In this document: one piece after another, positions 24,190-36,480 of the stretch
Numbering within the stretch: position 1 is the first letter of the stretch
Layout: every line of letters begins with the position of its first letter
From: Antedon mediterranea
Taxonomy: Eukaryota > Echinodermata > Crinoidea > Comatulida > Antedonidae
DNA: 60,000 nt
Assembly (NCBI RefSeq): GCF_964355755.1
Contig: NC_092677.1
Span: 6,083,001-6,143,000 of the forward strand
Direction: 5' to 3'
Program-made: the position numbers and the translations under genes
Notes under the pieces: model-generated
The model's input: the letters and a program-made list of their open reading frames with translations, nothing else
What the model was told of the DNA's origin: nothing
Databases searched by the model: none

Positions 24190-24680
24190 AACACAAAAAT
24201 GGGTATATTAACCTTTGATCTCATTTTTTAACGGTGAAGATATAGTCATAGTGGACCAATTTTATTTGTGCTTCAATTCTAGTATAGTTCTGTGCATTTT
24301 GATACCAAGATCAACCTTATATATTCGTTGCAAAGATACAATTTTTAGCATTTTTAAAGGTCAATGACCTTTAACACGAAAAAAAAAACCAATTTCCCTA
24401 CCCCACTATTCTTCCTTACTTTTTTTGGTATATCTGTATACCCATACTTACACAAATCAGTTGACATGTACTTTATAATGTAATATTTGACTTGATTGAA
24501 GTACATTATAAGTATGGGTATAAAATAAAAATGGGTATATTGACCTTTGACCTTAATTTTGAAGGTCAAGATTTGTTCATAAAGTGATCCAAATAATTGT
24601 GTGCATTTTGACACCAAGCTCAGCCATATATTATATTTTGTTGCGAAGATACAATTTTTAGCATTTTAAAATAAGGTCAG
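24190..24680. repeat. Two diverged direct repeats of about 170 bp
   Basis: 24195-24370 and 24517-24680 share AAAATGGGTATATT-ACCTTTGA, GTGCATTTTGA-ACCAAG and AAGATACAATTTTTAGCATTTT. Short GACCTTTGACC motifs recur; similar sequence is at 33640-33790. Confidence 0.7.
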
Positions 24681-24725
24681 ACATGTGCACATTTGTTTGG
24701 TTAAACTCAAGGACTGGCGTCTCTA

Positions 24726-25492
24726 TTGCAAGGTAGTTCCATGGAAATAATGAAAGCTTATAAGGAAGTCGAGAGAATCCAAACAAAACGTGAAGAAGTG
24801 CGAAAGGAAGCGACGTCAGAATTCCGAGAAATATTTAAAAAGTGTACTGAAATGGCTACTGAAGCCGGAGCTATAATTTCCATGCCAAGGGTGGCATCAC
24901 GCCATGTTCGAATGTGGAATCGAAGACACCAGAAGAATATTTTCGTCGTTCTGTATTCATCCCATTTATTGACTCCATGAATGACCAATTCAGAACCCGT
25001 TTTTCTGGACAACAACACTGTGCTGTGAAGGCAATGAGCCTAATTCCCAAGAATCTTATCAGCCTAGACAAAGAGCGCACAGGAGAAATTTTTGAATACT
25101 TCAAATCTGTGATGCCTTATAAATACTCATTTACCCAAGAGATTTCTAACTGGAAGGAGTTCTGGAAGTGTGAAAAAGACAGTCCCGATAGTCTCTCCAA
25201 AACATTGGAGATTGTGTGTTTGAAATCCACCGAAAAGATGTTTCCAATCTAAAATATTGCGTATTTTGATGACTATATCCCTGCAACCAGTGCATCAGTA
25301 GAGCGAGCAAATTCAGCTCTGAAGATTGTAAAAAATGATCTTCGAAGTACCATGACGGAAGATCGACTAAATGCATTGTTATTGATGTTTGTTCATCAGG
25401 ACATTAAACTTAATTACGATGCCATTATTCAGAAGTATGCGAATATGTATCCCCGACGGATGATGTTTATAAATCCTTTGGAAGAGAAGTAG
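24726..25492 (+). pseudogene. hAT transposase C-terminal remnant
   Basis: Three frames in succession (24726-about 24910, 24914-25252, about 25250-25492) read as one protein: an alpha-helical RNase-H-fold part (MPRVASRHVRM; TPEEYFRRSVFIPFIDSMND), then a C-terminal segment with SASVERANSALKIVK and RLNALLLMFVHQD. The S-x-ERxNS...K block followed by LN-LLLM is the hallmark of the hAT dimerisation domain as seen in the 52-kDa repressor/ZMYM-like group. The 5' part is missing and at least two frameshifts are present. No TIRs were located. Confidence 0.8.
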
Positions 25493-25499
25493 TGATCAT

Positions 25500-27400
25500 C
25501 ACAAATGTAGACCTATTATTATTTATTAAATTGACGGCACTGTTATCACATGTTAAGATAATAAAATTCAGCTACTGATACTACAGCATTGTCATTATTT
25601 AGTAATTTTCCTTTTTACCTTTAAAAAAAATAAGATATAGGCATAGGCCTAAATCCTTAACACACGATCTTTCACTGTGTATATTATTTAACATAACTAG
25701 GCCAACATTGTTTTAAAGGTTCCAAATTATATTACCGTATGGGAAGTACCTTCATCATTTAACGCAAACAATGTTATCCCTAGTCGCGTCTGTTGGAAAA
25801 AGTAGACTACAATGAATTTGCCGATTGTTAACAATATGCTATGGGAGTGACATTTCCGTCAAACTATAGATGCCAATTTATCATGAATATTAGGCGTGCT
25901 ATAGAGTATCATTTCCAACCATTTAGGAGTGTCAATTAACTGAATCCGCCCCTGCGTGAGAGTGCCATTTCCGACCATCTAGATCATTCTAGACCATTTA
26001 AATCGTCTCAACTCAGCCCCAACCATGGTGGGGCTGAGTTGGTGTGGACTCACTACAGTTGCGCCCCCCCCCCCCCCTTTCACAAAATCCTGGATCTGCC
26101 CCTGCCCCTGGCGTCAAGTCCTACACCAATCGGACAACAGACTTATAACCGGTAACTGACGATCCCTGTGTTGATCCTTTGTACAAACAAAGTTGGAGTG
26201 GCCTCTCCAAGTATGCCATGGCATAATACAGTATATGGAATCCTGAGCTGCCCAATTATCAGGAATCCCCTCTCGGCATTACGTAGTAGTGTCCAGTGGA
26301 ATGGAAACCAATACGACTGGTACTAGATCTGCTGCATAAGTTGCCATAAAAGTAGAACAAAGTTCACTAAACTGCCTTACGGGAGTGAGAAAACTAAATC
26401 CTCCCAGACACTACCTGGATTTTTCTATGGTTTAAGGGCTGCTCTTTTAACACAAATGAGAGAGCTAACTAACTCATACTACCATAGGCCTGAAGAGCCT
26501 GAAACCTGCCTGACTTGGTTAAACCTACTAGGGACAAGTGTCCCCGCCAGTATAGCTTTCAGACTCGATGACAACTAGACCTTTGGTAATATTGTAGCTG
26601 ATACAGGTTGTATCGGAATACAGCTTGACCGATAGCAGTCCAGATGTTTTGACTAACCTGATGCTAAATACAGGCACCTACTCTTCTACCCAAAAGAAGC
26701 AGTGGTCTGCTCCTGTGATCAGATATATTCTGAAATCAGAAAATAAAAAAAAAGTAGATTTTATAATAATTATTTATAAACAAAAATTCTTCCATTCATA
26801 CGGAAACGAGTCAAAAAAAGGCAGATTTATTTTTTAAGTATCTAGGGAATAAATCAAGTGAGGTCTAGATGTGATGTTTAGAGCATGGGTTCATACTTTC
26901 TGTACTGAATTGTACCAACAATTGTAATCCATTAGGCCTACTATTATGTTGAGTTTAGATAATTATTTATTATTGACAATTAAAGCAAATTTAGGTTAAA
27001 CGATTTGCCTGGAATAGGTGTTTTTCACAAACTGTTTTACGTTTACATTATAAAAAAATAGTATGTTGTTAAATTTGGACTTCTGGTCCCATTTCTTTTT
27101 GTACCCAACCTAGCTGTTCGCTATGTATCGTGATAGGTAAATTCAACAACATTTTAGCAGGCCTACGGTATACAATAATTGTTGTCATGCTGTCAAAAGT
27201 GTTCTTATCATTGACAGTGAACATATCAATCATAAATTTCGTAAATGGGATTTCATAACTGTCCTAATAGCATTTCTGTCACCACCTTAACCCTGCAACC
27301 CTCCAAATAACCCGGGTCGCTACATTTTGTTTTTTTGTACATAGGTTGAGGACCCCTCTTAAACATGCATATATCATATGAAAACTAGGTCTTGCCTGGG
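25500..27400. other. Repeat-derived intergenic sequence, no gene
   Basis: Short degenerate units around AGTGCCATTTCCGACCATCTAG occur at 25848-26000, followed by a hairpin at about 26013-26044. A poly-C run lies at about 26066-26080. The rest shows no coding or structural feature that I can support. Confidence 0.4.
26011..26046. repeat. Hairpin with CCATGG-centred loop
   Basis: Arms AACTCAGCCCC / GGGGCTGAGTT around AACCATGGT. A second hairpin with different arm sequence but the same loop is at 35144-35173, in similar flanks. Confidence 0.75.
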
Positions 27401-27405
27401 TCACA

Positions 27406-27989
27406 GTGCATATCGGCCGCCAGTCATTTCGGCCGCCGGTTATGGAATGCCCAAAATCATGAAACGCCAAAAAGGACAAAATATGTATTGTTTATTTCGG
27501 CCGCCAAAATCGTCAATTGTTAATGTATGGAACGCCTTAATTGTCAAAAAGGGTGTACGTATACATGTGCCTATTGCCTGAATAGACGTGCGTATTAAAA
27601 CAGCAAGCAATCAACAAAAACGATCATAGTTCATACATTTTGATTTACATGGAGCTGCGCTATCAATATTTTACTATCATTCGCTGGCTTCTTCCTGGCT
27701 CCACAACAACCACTATGAAATAAAGTAAGTCGTGTAGAAATACTTTAGTTAAGCTACTAAACTAATCCCTCCATAAGTCATAAATTGGCTGTGTGATTTA
27801 CACACGTCTATTCAGGCGATAGGCACATGTATACACCCTTTTTGACAATTAAGGCGTGCCATACGTTATTAACAATATTGACGATACTGGCGGCCGAAAT
27901 GAACAATACATATTTTGTCTATTTTGGCGTTTCATGATTTTGGGCGTTCCATAACCGGAGGCCGAAATGACTGGCGGCCGAAATGATCA
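27406..27989. mobile_element. Fold-back element with about 180-bp inverted arms
   Basis: The left arm 27406-27590 begins TCGGCCGCCAGTCATTTCGG and the right arm (about 27800-27989) is its complement, ending CCGAAATGACTGGCGGCCGA. Arms are about 90 percent alike. The spacer of about 200 bp has no ORF. It is a small non-autonomous TIR element; the flanking duplication is unclear. Confidence 0.85.
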
Positions 27990-30295
27990 GACACCGTCTC
28001 CAGGGGCGTGGTCACGTTTTTGAGATTCATTCAAGTTTTCTCAACTATGAATACAGTACAGTACATACTACACATTTTCAAAATTATGCTTAACTCCACA
28101 AGCTAAAAAAATGAATGTTTGTTTCTTTTTACCTTCAACACATTAAATAAACATCTTTTTTACTGAGGAAATCGATCAGTAATCCAAAATCTTCATCATT
28201 TATTACACGGTAAGCTAACAGAGACACTCCTTGCAGCAAAATATTAAAATATCATTTCATGACGTCATCTACTAGTACTATTGATTTGCTCAACTAAATT
28301 TTTTAACATTTGAAAATTTTGGAAATTCCCAAAAAAGATCACTTATATTACAATACTACAAATAATATAACAATTGAGGACAGCACAATAATAAAAGGCA
28401 ATTCATTGATTATATTGCAAATTGCATCAAGGAAATACAGATGAGAACTGTATTTCTGTAAAGCAAAATAAAACCAGACTCCTACACGGAAATTACTAAT
28501 TCTGTCTGTGGGCTGGAAAAAAATTGCACTTTTGAACATTGTTAATGTTAGTGTTATAATTGACAACTACAGTATATCTTTCCTTACGGTAAATCTTTCT
28601 ATCAAGATTTTGTTTGGTGTCAAAACTCTAAAATGACATACAGGGGTGTAATAATAGTGGTGGTGTACAGTAACCTTGTGACAAGTTAAAATCATGTGAT
28701 TAAAACTTCTTTTATCTTGTTTCAAAATCTCTATTATTTATGTTTTAACCTTTAAATGTGCTTACTTTAATTGTTTTAATTTGATTTTGATAATTTTAGG
28801 TTTAATTTTATATTTTCTTTTGTCCATTTATATACTGTATTTTGTTTACATTTATGTAGTTAAGAACTGAACCACTTTGGAAATCAGTACATTGTATTGA
28901 AAATGTATTTCAGAATAAAGAAAGATTAAATAAAATAAATAAATAAATGTGTATCTTATATTTATGTCCATTTATTTCCAGTCTACAAAAGTAATCAAAT
29001 CTGGTCTTAGTACAGTAGTATTTTTTCAGCAAGGCCTTTAATATTAACAAATCAGCCTGAACTTGTACAGTATAAACACATACACCAAACACATAGAGAT
29101 ATTATATATATTATTATATTATTATTATATATTCACTATAATATCTCTATGATTGTAGTAATATGCTGATCATTTCAAATGCACAGCAGATTACAGTGTG
29201 GTTCAGATGATCCCTGAATTCTCAGATGATGCCTTAATTCTCAGCTGATCCCTGAATGCTAAATGTTTGGGTTAATACAGTAATACTATAATACCCAGAT
29301 GATACAGTATATTGTATTGTTAATGTTTGTGTGTTTGTCATCTTATGGGATTGGATCTGATCTGGAAGCTACTGTACAAACGCCATCATATAGGCTATCT
29401 CGTACAGGCCACGCTCCCATGGGCTGATTTCTATTCATAGAACATAGAGTATGTACACACAACATTCTGTCTTTACTCCATGGTTACGAGCTATATTATT
29501 AAATGGTTTTTTTTTATATATTTTTTTCATTCCAAAGATATGATTTGCTCCTCAATTTTAATTAGCTTTTTAACAACCTTTTCTCTTCAAAATGTGACAC
29601 ACATACACTACAAATAACAAATTATGCATTTATAGCGACATGTATGTTGCTACTGCTGCCACAAAAGATAATCATGAATTACAAATTATTAAGGAGGGTC
29701 TCAAGTACAATACTGTACATTCTAGCTACAGTCAATACTACTAGTAATGTACTAGCTATTAGTATTACACTTATTTATCGGTACTTCGATGGCCTAGACG
29801 TTACTCCAAATACCATCTGATTTGTTTTTATAGTCAGTCAATTACCTCAAACCTTACATCAAACAGTATTAATACTATTAATACTAATATTTACCTTCAA
29901 TATGAAACAACAAATTTTATAATTGACATTGTTTATTAAAGAACTTGAAAGTGTAAATCCATAGGCTGGCTGTGTAAGAGGCTGTGTCAGTGTGTACAGC
30001 CATATTGCCGATTTCAGCCAGACATTGTTTAATGTTGTAGAGAGAAGCCATTTTATTTGGGTGACTAAATACAGAATTAGAGGGAAATTTGAATATATAG
30101 ATTGCTGTTTTGCACCGGCTTTCCGCATAAAAACTGGGCTTTATGTCACTACAATATGGATGATGGCTACAAACATGTTAATGCTTTGACAAAGTTCACT
30201 ACATGGAACAAAGGTCATTTTTATTGCAAAAAATTGTTCACACCCATGAACCAAACTTGGTCAAAAGCACGAGTAGACTTTATAGAATTAGTTCT
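27990..30295. other. AT-rich intergenic sequence
   Basis: No gene seen. An AT-rich palindrome at about 29092-29153 (arms CATAGAGATATTAT / ATAATATCTCTATG) and a GATCCCTGAATTCTCAGATGAT-like short repeat at 29200-29260 are the only structures noted. Confidence 0.4.
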
Positions 30296-31207
30296 TACAC
30301 CCGTATAATTCTTAAACCAAACTTTAGTCGTAGTTGAAGTTCGACTTGAAAAAATCCTAGTTCGAGCTATTCTACTTCAAATTCGATCATACAAGTAGTC
30401 AAAGTATGCAGTTCGACTTAATGAAGTCAAGCTTTTAGTCGAATTGCACTCGTCTGGGTAGCAAGGCTATACATTGGCCAATGTCAAGAGAGTATTTGAG
30501 GAGCAGACGAAATTGTGCACATTGATATCACTTTCCATTTTCTTACAAAACTTTTTACGCATCAGGACTATACATGAAAAATAATTATAAAAGATCAGTA
30601 TTAATTTAACAGTGAAGTACTTTTGATTATAACAACAAACAAAATCTTCAAAAAATATTTAAGAACCATGGCGGTATGGTAACTTTCATATTTTCTAGGC
30701 CTCCAACAACGTATGATCGCGACAAACCACATACTTCACAGCGTGACAAGAAAGCACTAGGCCCCCTAAACATTCCATCACGTGGTGAGTTTCCGCATCT
30801 CCCATTGTCGCTATGGCGTGACGTAGTTAAAGTTGGACTTGCGCGAGGAAAATAATGTGATTTGTATATGGTTGTAAATAAACATGATTAGCATAATTAT
30901 AACATACAATACAATGTATATTTAATTAAGCTAATATAAAAATAGATATTTCTTTCTTCAATATCTGGCCAATATAACAACTCAATGACTGGGTTTTATA
31001 AACCTAGTTTAAATACCATTTAGTTGGCGATTTAGCCGGCCCCCTTAAGGACTAAAGAAATCGATCAAAATCCGTCTTGATTTAGTCGAGGTTGGCCTGA
31101 TTTTGTCGCCGATTTAGTTTAAGTTCGGTTTATGAATTAAAATGACGTCATTTTTAAAGTTTTAGCTCGAACTACGTTTAAAGTCCGGTTTAAGAATACC
31201 GGCGTTA
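30296..31207. mobile_element. MITE with CCCGTATTCTTAAACC-type termini, copy 1
   Basis: The left end reads CACCCGTATAATTCTTAAAC and the right end GTTTAAGAATACCGGCG, inverted over about 40 bp. Both sides are flanked by TTA, consistent with the 3-bp TWA duplication of PIF/Harbinger elements. No transposase. The related copy at 56227-57145 is in opposite orientation. Confidence 0.8.
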
Positions 31208-31249
31208 TTCTTTGATGTAGTGCCGTATACAGCCATTTATTGTAAATTA

Positions 31250-31960
31250 GATAACAAGTTGTGATGTTCAAGGGGTTTTAGTATAAAACTTATGTTCATT
31301 TAAATATCGCGATTGTACAGTAGCAATATATGCACACTAATTATGCACTTGAGCCATTTTTGCCTATGTATATCTCTTAAAATATTCATTTTGTTACTTT
31401 GAATGTTGCAGAAATGGATTCAGGGTCAAAAGTTTTGCTAGGATAACAAGTTGTGATGTTCTAGGGGTTTCAGTATAAAACTTATGTCCATTTAAATATC
31501 GCGATTGTAGCAATATGTACACACTAATTATGCGCTTGAGCCATTTTTGACCACTTATATCTCTTAAACTATTCATTTTAAAGTCTTCTAAAGTAAAGGC
31601 GATAACAATGGTGTTTATGTTCATTTAAATATCGCGATTGTACAGTAGCAATATATGCACACTAATTATGCACTTGAGCCATTTTTGCCTATGTATATCT
31701 CTTAAACTATTCATTTTGTTACTTTGAATGTTGCAGAAATGGATTCAGGGTCAAAAGTTTTGCTAGGATAACAAGTTGTGATGTTCTAGGGGTTTCAGTA
31801 TAAAACTTATGTCCATTTAAATATCGCGATTGTAGCAATATGTACACACTAATTATGCGCTTGAGCCATTTTTGACCACTTATTTATATCTCTTAAACTA
31901 TTCATTTTGTTACTTTAAATGTTGCAGAAATGGATTCAGGGCCAAAAATTGTGTAAAATT
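31250..31960. repeat. Composite tandem repeat (about 150-190-bp units)
   Basis: ATAACAAGTTGTGATGTTC occurs at 31251, 31445 and 31769; ATTTAAATATCGCGATTGTA at four places; AATGTTGCAGAAATGGATTC at three. A 32-bp segment (CTAAAGTAAAGGCGATAACA...) at about 31589 is also at about 34791, so part of the array has come from, or gone to, elsewhere. Confidence 0.85.
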
Positions 31961-33330
31961 GAATGTATTGAAAGCACTAGGATATAAAATGCTGAAATTA
32001 TGATCTTCCGAAAATTGACGATAGCACGTTTTGCATTGAAATTGCTACAAATATACACAAAACGCCTTCATTTTATAGTCATATTTGGACATGAAGGAAT
32101 AAAGACACCAAACTGGTATTTGGAACATAGCTGAATCATGCATTGATGAACTTATATGATGAGTTTCAACTTTGGGAATAATTGCCCACAAGGTCAAAGT
32201 TCAAAACGAAAAAGTAGTGATTTTTTGTATTTTGTGTCCCGAGTGACTTTTTGACACGCAGTGTACCCCTAAGATGAAGTTTTAAAATGATGAACTTTTT
32301 TGTATGGATACATTTCATACCATATATTAATATTATATAGGAAAAAATCAATTTACAAATGTATTTTCATATTTAAATAAGGGGTCAAAATTGCCGAAAC
32401 TGTTCGAGACAAAATAAATTGGGGTCTCTAGGGACCAAAATCTCGGAAATTAATTGAGATACAGCAATTTTTTTTTCATTTTTTTAATCTATGACCAAAA
32501 TTATGTCAGTGTATCAATATTCCGCTTATTAGCTTTAATAGTTTATAAAATATGGCTAATTAAAAATGCAACTTTACAAAAAGGTAATTTATTAAGACCG
32601 AAAATTCTACAGACGACACATTTTCAAATGGCCATAACTTTTAAACGACTTGGAGTTGGCAACTGAAATTTTTGGTGTGTTCGTGAGACATATAGTTGTA
32701 TATTATATGTAAGTTTCAAGGAAATCTGAGGGGGTACCCAGCCATGATTTTCAGAAAATTTGTTGAGTTGGCATGGAATGACCCATATACAATATGCCCA
32801 AATAGAACATCACTGATTATCATTAGTAAAAAACATAAACATTCTATAGTACAAATATCCTGCTTTACCCCAAAGAACCGAGTTTCCTCAAGCAGTACGT
32901 CAGCCTTGTATTTAACTTCTTAACTACGATCAACATGTCCACCCATTTAAGCTTTAGTCAAACACTACTGCCAGATACTTATAATTGTTAACAATCTCTA
33001 CTTCCTTTACTTTTTTTAATTAATGTATACTGTCAGACCAATTATGTTTTCGAAAATCAATCCTTATTTCTTTTGTTTTATTTATGTTTAGTTCAAGAAA
33101 ATAAAAAATATGATTTATCTACCGATAGGATTGGGCCGATTAGAATGCATTTGCCAACATTCTTTTACATCTTTCACAACATTATAGAGTTTAGGTAATT
33201 TAACCGATTGTAATGTAGTATTTAGGATATTTTAATATCGATTGTACTGTAGTATTTAGGATGTTTTAATTCCGATTGTAATTGTATTGTAGTATTTAAG
33301 ATTTTCTAATTTCGAATCCGATGCAGACCT
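31961..33330. other. AT-rich intergenic sequence
   Basis: No supported gene. 32560-32790 resembles a dispersed repeat ending GGCATGGAATGACCC, and 33180-33310 repeats TTGTAATGTAGTATTTAGGAT-like units three times. Confidence 0.4.
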
Positions 33331-33337
33331 TGATTTA

Positions 33338-33410
33338 AAAGGAGCGCCATGGCGCTGACGCTCCTTGGCGCTCCTGAAAACGATCAAAGGAGCGCCTAAA
33401 ATAGCGCTCC
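33338..33410. repeat. GGAGCGCC hairpin cluster
   Basis: Alternating GGAGCGCC and GGCGCTCC motifs can form nested hairpins over about 70 bp, directly upstream of the SINE. Confidence 0.6.
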
Positions 33411-33518
33411 CCAACCTGTTACAGTGCGTCATAAAAATATATATAACTAGACTATAACTATTTTTTTAAATTAGTTCTAGGTGTAAATATGTTAACTGCA
33501 CACTGCAAAGTTGTGGAT

Positions 33519-33592
33519 GACAGTGTGGTGTAATGGTTATGTATCCAGCCTCTCACAGTTGAGATCGCTGGTTCAAGTCCCACTGAGGGTTT
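33519..33592 (+). mobile_element. tRNA-derived SINE head
   Basis: A tRNA-like head with an A box near TGGTGTAATGGTTA (33526-33539) and B box GGTTCAAGTCC (33570-33580), followed by a long T-rich run. The spacing of about 40 bp fits an internal pol III promoter. The 3' body that follows is not clearly part of the same element. Confidence 0.7.
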
Positions 33593-33634
33593 TTTTTTTT
33601 TATTATTTTTTTATTTATTTATTTTTTTTTTTTG

Positions 33635-33978
33635 TGGACCTTGATCTTTTACCCTGACCCTTCAAAATTTAACCACAATTATATGATGTGTCATTGATCA
33701 TTGTGGCTAAGTTTGGTGAGAATCGGATCAAAACTGTGGTCTCTAGGCAGTAAAATAGTTTTTTGTTAGTTGTGACCTTGACCTATGACCTTTCCCCTCA
33801 AATTCGAACTCGTCCGAGCTTTTTGGGCATAGATCATTGTGTCCAAATTTGGTTAGAATCGGATAAAAACTGTGGCCTCCAGGCTGTTCACAGACACACA
33901 CACAAACACACAAACACACACACAAACACACACACAAACATACAGGGGTGAAAACATAACCTCCTTGGCGGAGGTAAT
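33635..33978. repeat. Dispersed repeat ending in CCTCCTTGGCGGAGG
   Basis: Two diverged copies of a TTGACC...CATTGTG-C-AA-TTTGGT-AGAATCGGAT-AAAACTGTGG unit, then a (CA)n tract with AAACACACA variants (33893-33938), then the hairpin terminus CCTCCTTGGCGGAGG. An opposite end, CCTCCGCCAAGGAGG, is at 36306-36320. From memory this terminus is common in marine invertebrate repeats. Confidence 0.75.
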
Positions 33979-34839
33979 GATAAGAATATTAACCCTGAAT
34001 ACAACACACAGTCTATATATAGTCGCGCAAACGATCTTTGTTATGGCTACCCCCGATAGGCTAGGCGCGCCTACGATCTTTGATGTTGCGAGAAAAATAT
34101 CGTAAACAATTCATTCTAAATATAGTATCAGAACGTTCAATCGGTAGCTCAAAAAGACTGCCGTCAGAAGACCGTAATTATACAGACCTAGTTTTTTTGG
34201 TCACATGGCATGAAACGCGATACTCTCTGCTTTAGTACCGCAACATCTCACATGTTTTTTTTTTAACTCAGTATGTGAGGGTGGCTGCCGACGATAAACA
34301 GTAATTAAGATCGTGTACCTGGATTTTGTGTCACATGACATGAAACACTCTCTCTGATCTTAATAACTGCTCACATGTTTTCCCCTCCAAATTCTGGTCG
34401 GGCCTTTTCTTATACACATGTCGCCTTTATGTTAAATCTTATAGTAATTAATATGGATGGAATATATATTTATTTTGCATATATTTTGTTGGTGTCCTAG
34501 CCTAGGTGTCGTTGTTTTTATAATTCGCTAACCCAAGGTAGGATTAAATAATTTATAGTGTAGGCCGCCGAAACTAGACTAGATAGATAGCCTCGACTCT
34601 CTCTCTCTCTCTGCGTGAGCTGAGAGGTCCACGGACCCGATGTCGTCTCGTCGGCGGATTTCCGTCCAAATTAGGATAACCGATGCGTAGGCCTAGCTAG
34701 GGTGGCTACAAAAATTGACGTCTACTATCTTTAGATAGGATTTTAATTAGCAAACAATACATTGTTTGTTTGCATTGTCCATGCTTCTAAAGTAAAGGCG
34801 ATAACAATGGTGTTTACTAACCCTACGAACCACCCTATC

Positions 34840-35042
34840 TATGTTTTGCGGTAGTATTTAATTATATTTATGGTAATAAATGAATCCTACTGTGTTTAAA
34901 ATTATGTATGGATAATAAACAAGTATTGTTTTTAAGCTGTAGTTTATCTTAGAATTTGTAATCTTAGGTCTTGGGTCTTAGCTTTCGTGATCTTAGGTCT
35001 TAGGGGGTCTTAGCTTTCGTGGTCTTAGGTTTCGTGACACCC
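34840..35042. mobile_element. Reversed end fragment of the GGGTGTCACG element
   Basis: Reverse complement of 14007-14210 and 52702-52905, ending CGTGACACCC at 35042. Only one end remains. Confidence 0.85.
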
Positions 35043-35142
35043 TACATCGTAGACTACGTTCAGAGAACAATGAGAATTTTACGTGCGAGAGTACCATTTC
35101 CGGCCATCTAGAGGTGTCATTTATCCAAATTCGGCTCGCCAC

Positions 35143-35174
35143 AGGCCCAACCATGGTGGGCCTGTGCCTCGAAT
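35143..35174. repeat. Second CCATGG-loop hairpin
   Basis: Arms CACAGGCCCA / TGGGCCTGTG around ACCATGG. The upstream flank AGAGTACCATTTCCGGCCAT matches the flank of the hairpin at 26011. Confidence 0.75.
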
Positions 35175-36300
35175 ACTTAATCAAAATAATGAGGAGAGCC
35201 ATTAGGAGCTCTCCTCTTATATTTATAAATCAAGATCTGCAATTGTACTAACATTTAAAGTGTTTAAATCCAGATAGGAATAACATAGGCCTAGTATTTA
35301 TGCTTTACTTTTGATTATACTGTAGTGTTTAGTTTAGTTTTTATATATAATAAGTAAGTATACCTACTTATATAGTTTTTATTTATTTATTCATAGGAAT
35401 CACCTTTATATCGGTGTCACACATTTATCAGTTAACAGACAAAATTACAAATAACATAAGCCACAAAGTTCTAAATACTAATACTTAACATCAAAACAAA
35501 ATGTTTTTTGTTTTTTTTTTCATACATCTAATTAATTAATTAATTAGATGTATGAAAATAGATAATATGTAAATTGTACAATATATATAACTACAAAAAT
35601 AAAAACAGAACAACAAAAATACAGGATAGGCCTAATAAATAAATAAAACTTACAGCATCCTCATAGAGACGTCTGTAGCTTGTTTACTGTATTAATCAAT
35701 TAGTTGAGAGAGGTAATGCTGATAACATTGTAGATCTAGTAACCCATACTTTCATTAAATATTTTTTACAATAAAAATCAAAGATTTTTCCTAATGCATT
35801 TTCAGTGAATAAATTGTCTAGCATAAAGTGTTTTAATTCCTGAGATCCACAATTAAAATTATCCCAGTACATACTTAATTATTGTCTAACAGAGAGACAT
35901 ATGGCGCTACTGCAGTTTCGCACCACACTGTTATATCTTTGATTTCTCGCTTAATTTTTTTCTCACACCCACATCATACAATTTTGGGCCATTATGTAAC
36001 ATGTTCCCATGATTTAGCCACCGTTACATTACCTTTATCACAATAAAAAATGCCTTTCAAAACAGCTCCTTTTTTCGCGAATACTTTGATCGAATTGTGG
36101 CCATTTTAGAATCAGAAAATTGCCAGAAATCAATGTATGTATTGTTTTATTTTCGGTTTTTATTTTTAAACTGCAAAGAGTGTTTTTTATAAAGAACCAG
36201 CTGTACATATCAAAACGGCGACGATATGAGTTCGTACATAAAACATTGATAGGAACCATTAATATGAATAATAATACTAGGCCTAATAATGAAGTATTAA
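35175..36300. other. AT-rich intergenic sequence
   Basis: No gene. A perfect palindrome lies at about 35520-35560 (CATACATCTAATTAATT...AATTAGATGTATG). 35600-35900 may be further minus-strand LINE 3' debris, but no convincing frame was found. Confidence 0.4.
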
Positions 36301-36480
36301 TTTACCTCCGCCAAGGAGGTATATGTAAACGGTAGCGTGTGTTTGTTTGTTAGCAGGATTACTCAAAAAGTAATTACAAGATCTTTACCAAAATGAATAG
36401 ACAGATAGATATGTGGTCAAGGACCATTCCATTAAATTTTTGGACCATTTGGGTCCACAGTCCCAATTCTGGACCACTTT
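36301..36480. repeat. CCTCCGCCAAGGAGG-ended dispersed repeat
   Basis: Starts with the hairpin CCTCCGCCAAGGAGG, then GTGTGTTTGTTTGTTAGCAGGATTACTC and short AAGGACCATTCCATT...GGACCATTTGGGTCC units. Same family end as 33964-33978 in reverse. Confidence 0.65.

Noticed and set aside
33519-33592. True tRNA gene
   Set aside because: A and B boxes are present, but I could not form a full cloverleaf with an acceptor stem; better read as a SINE head.
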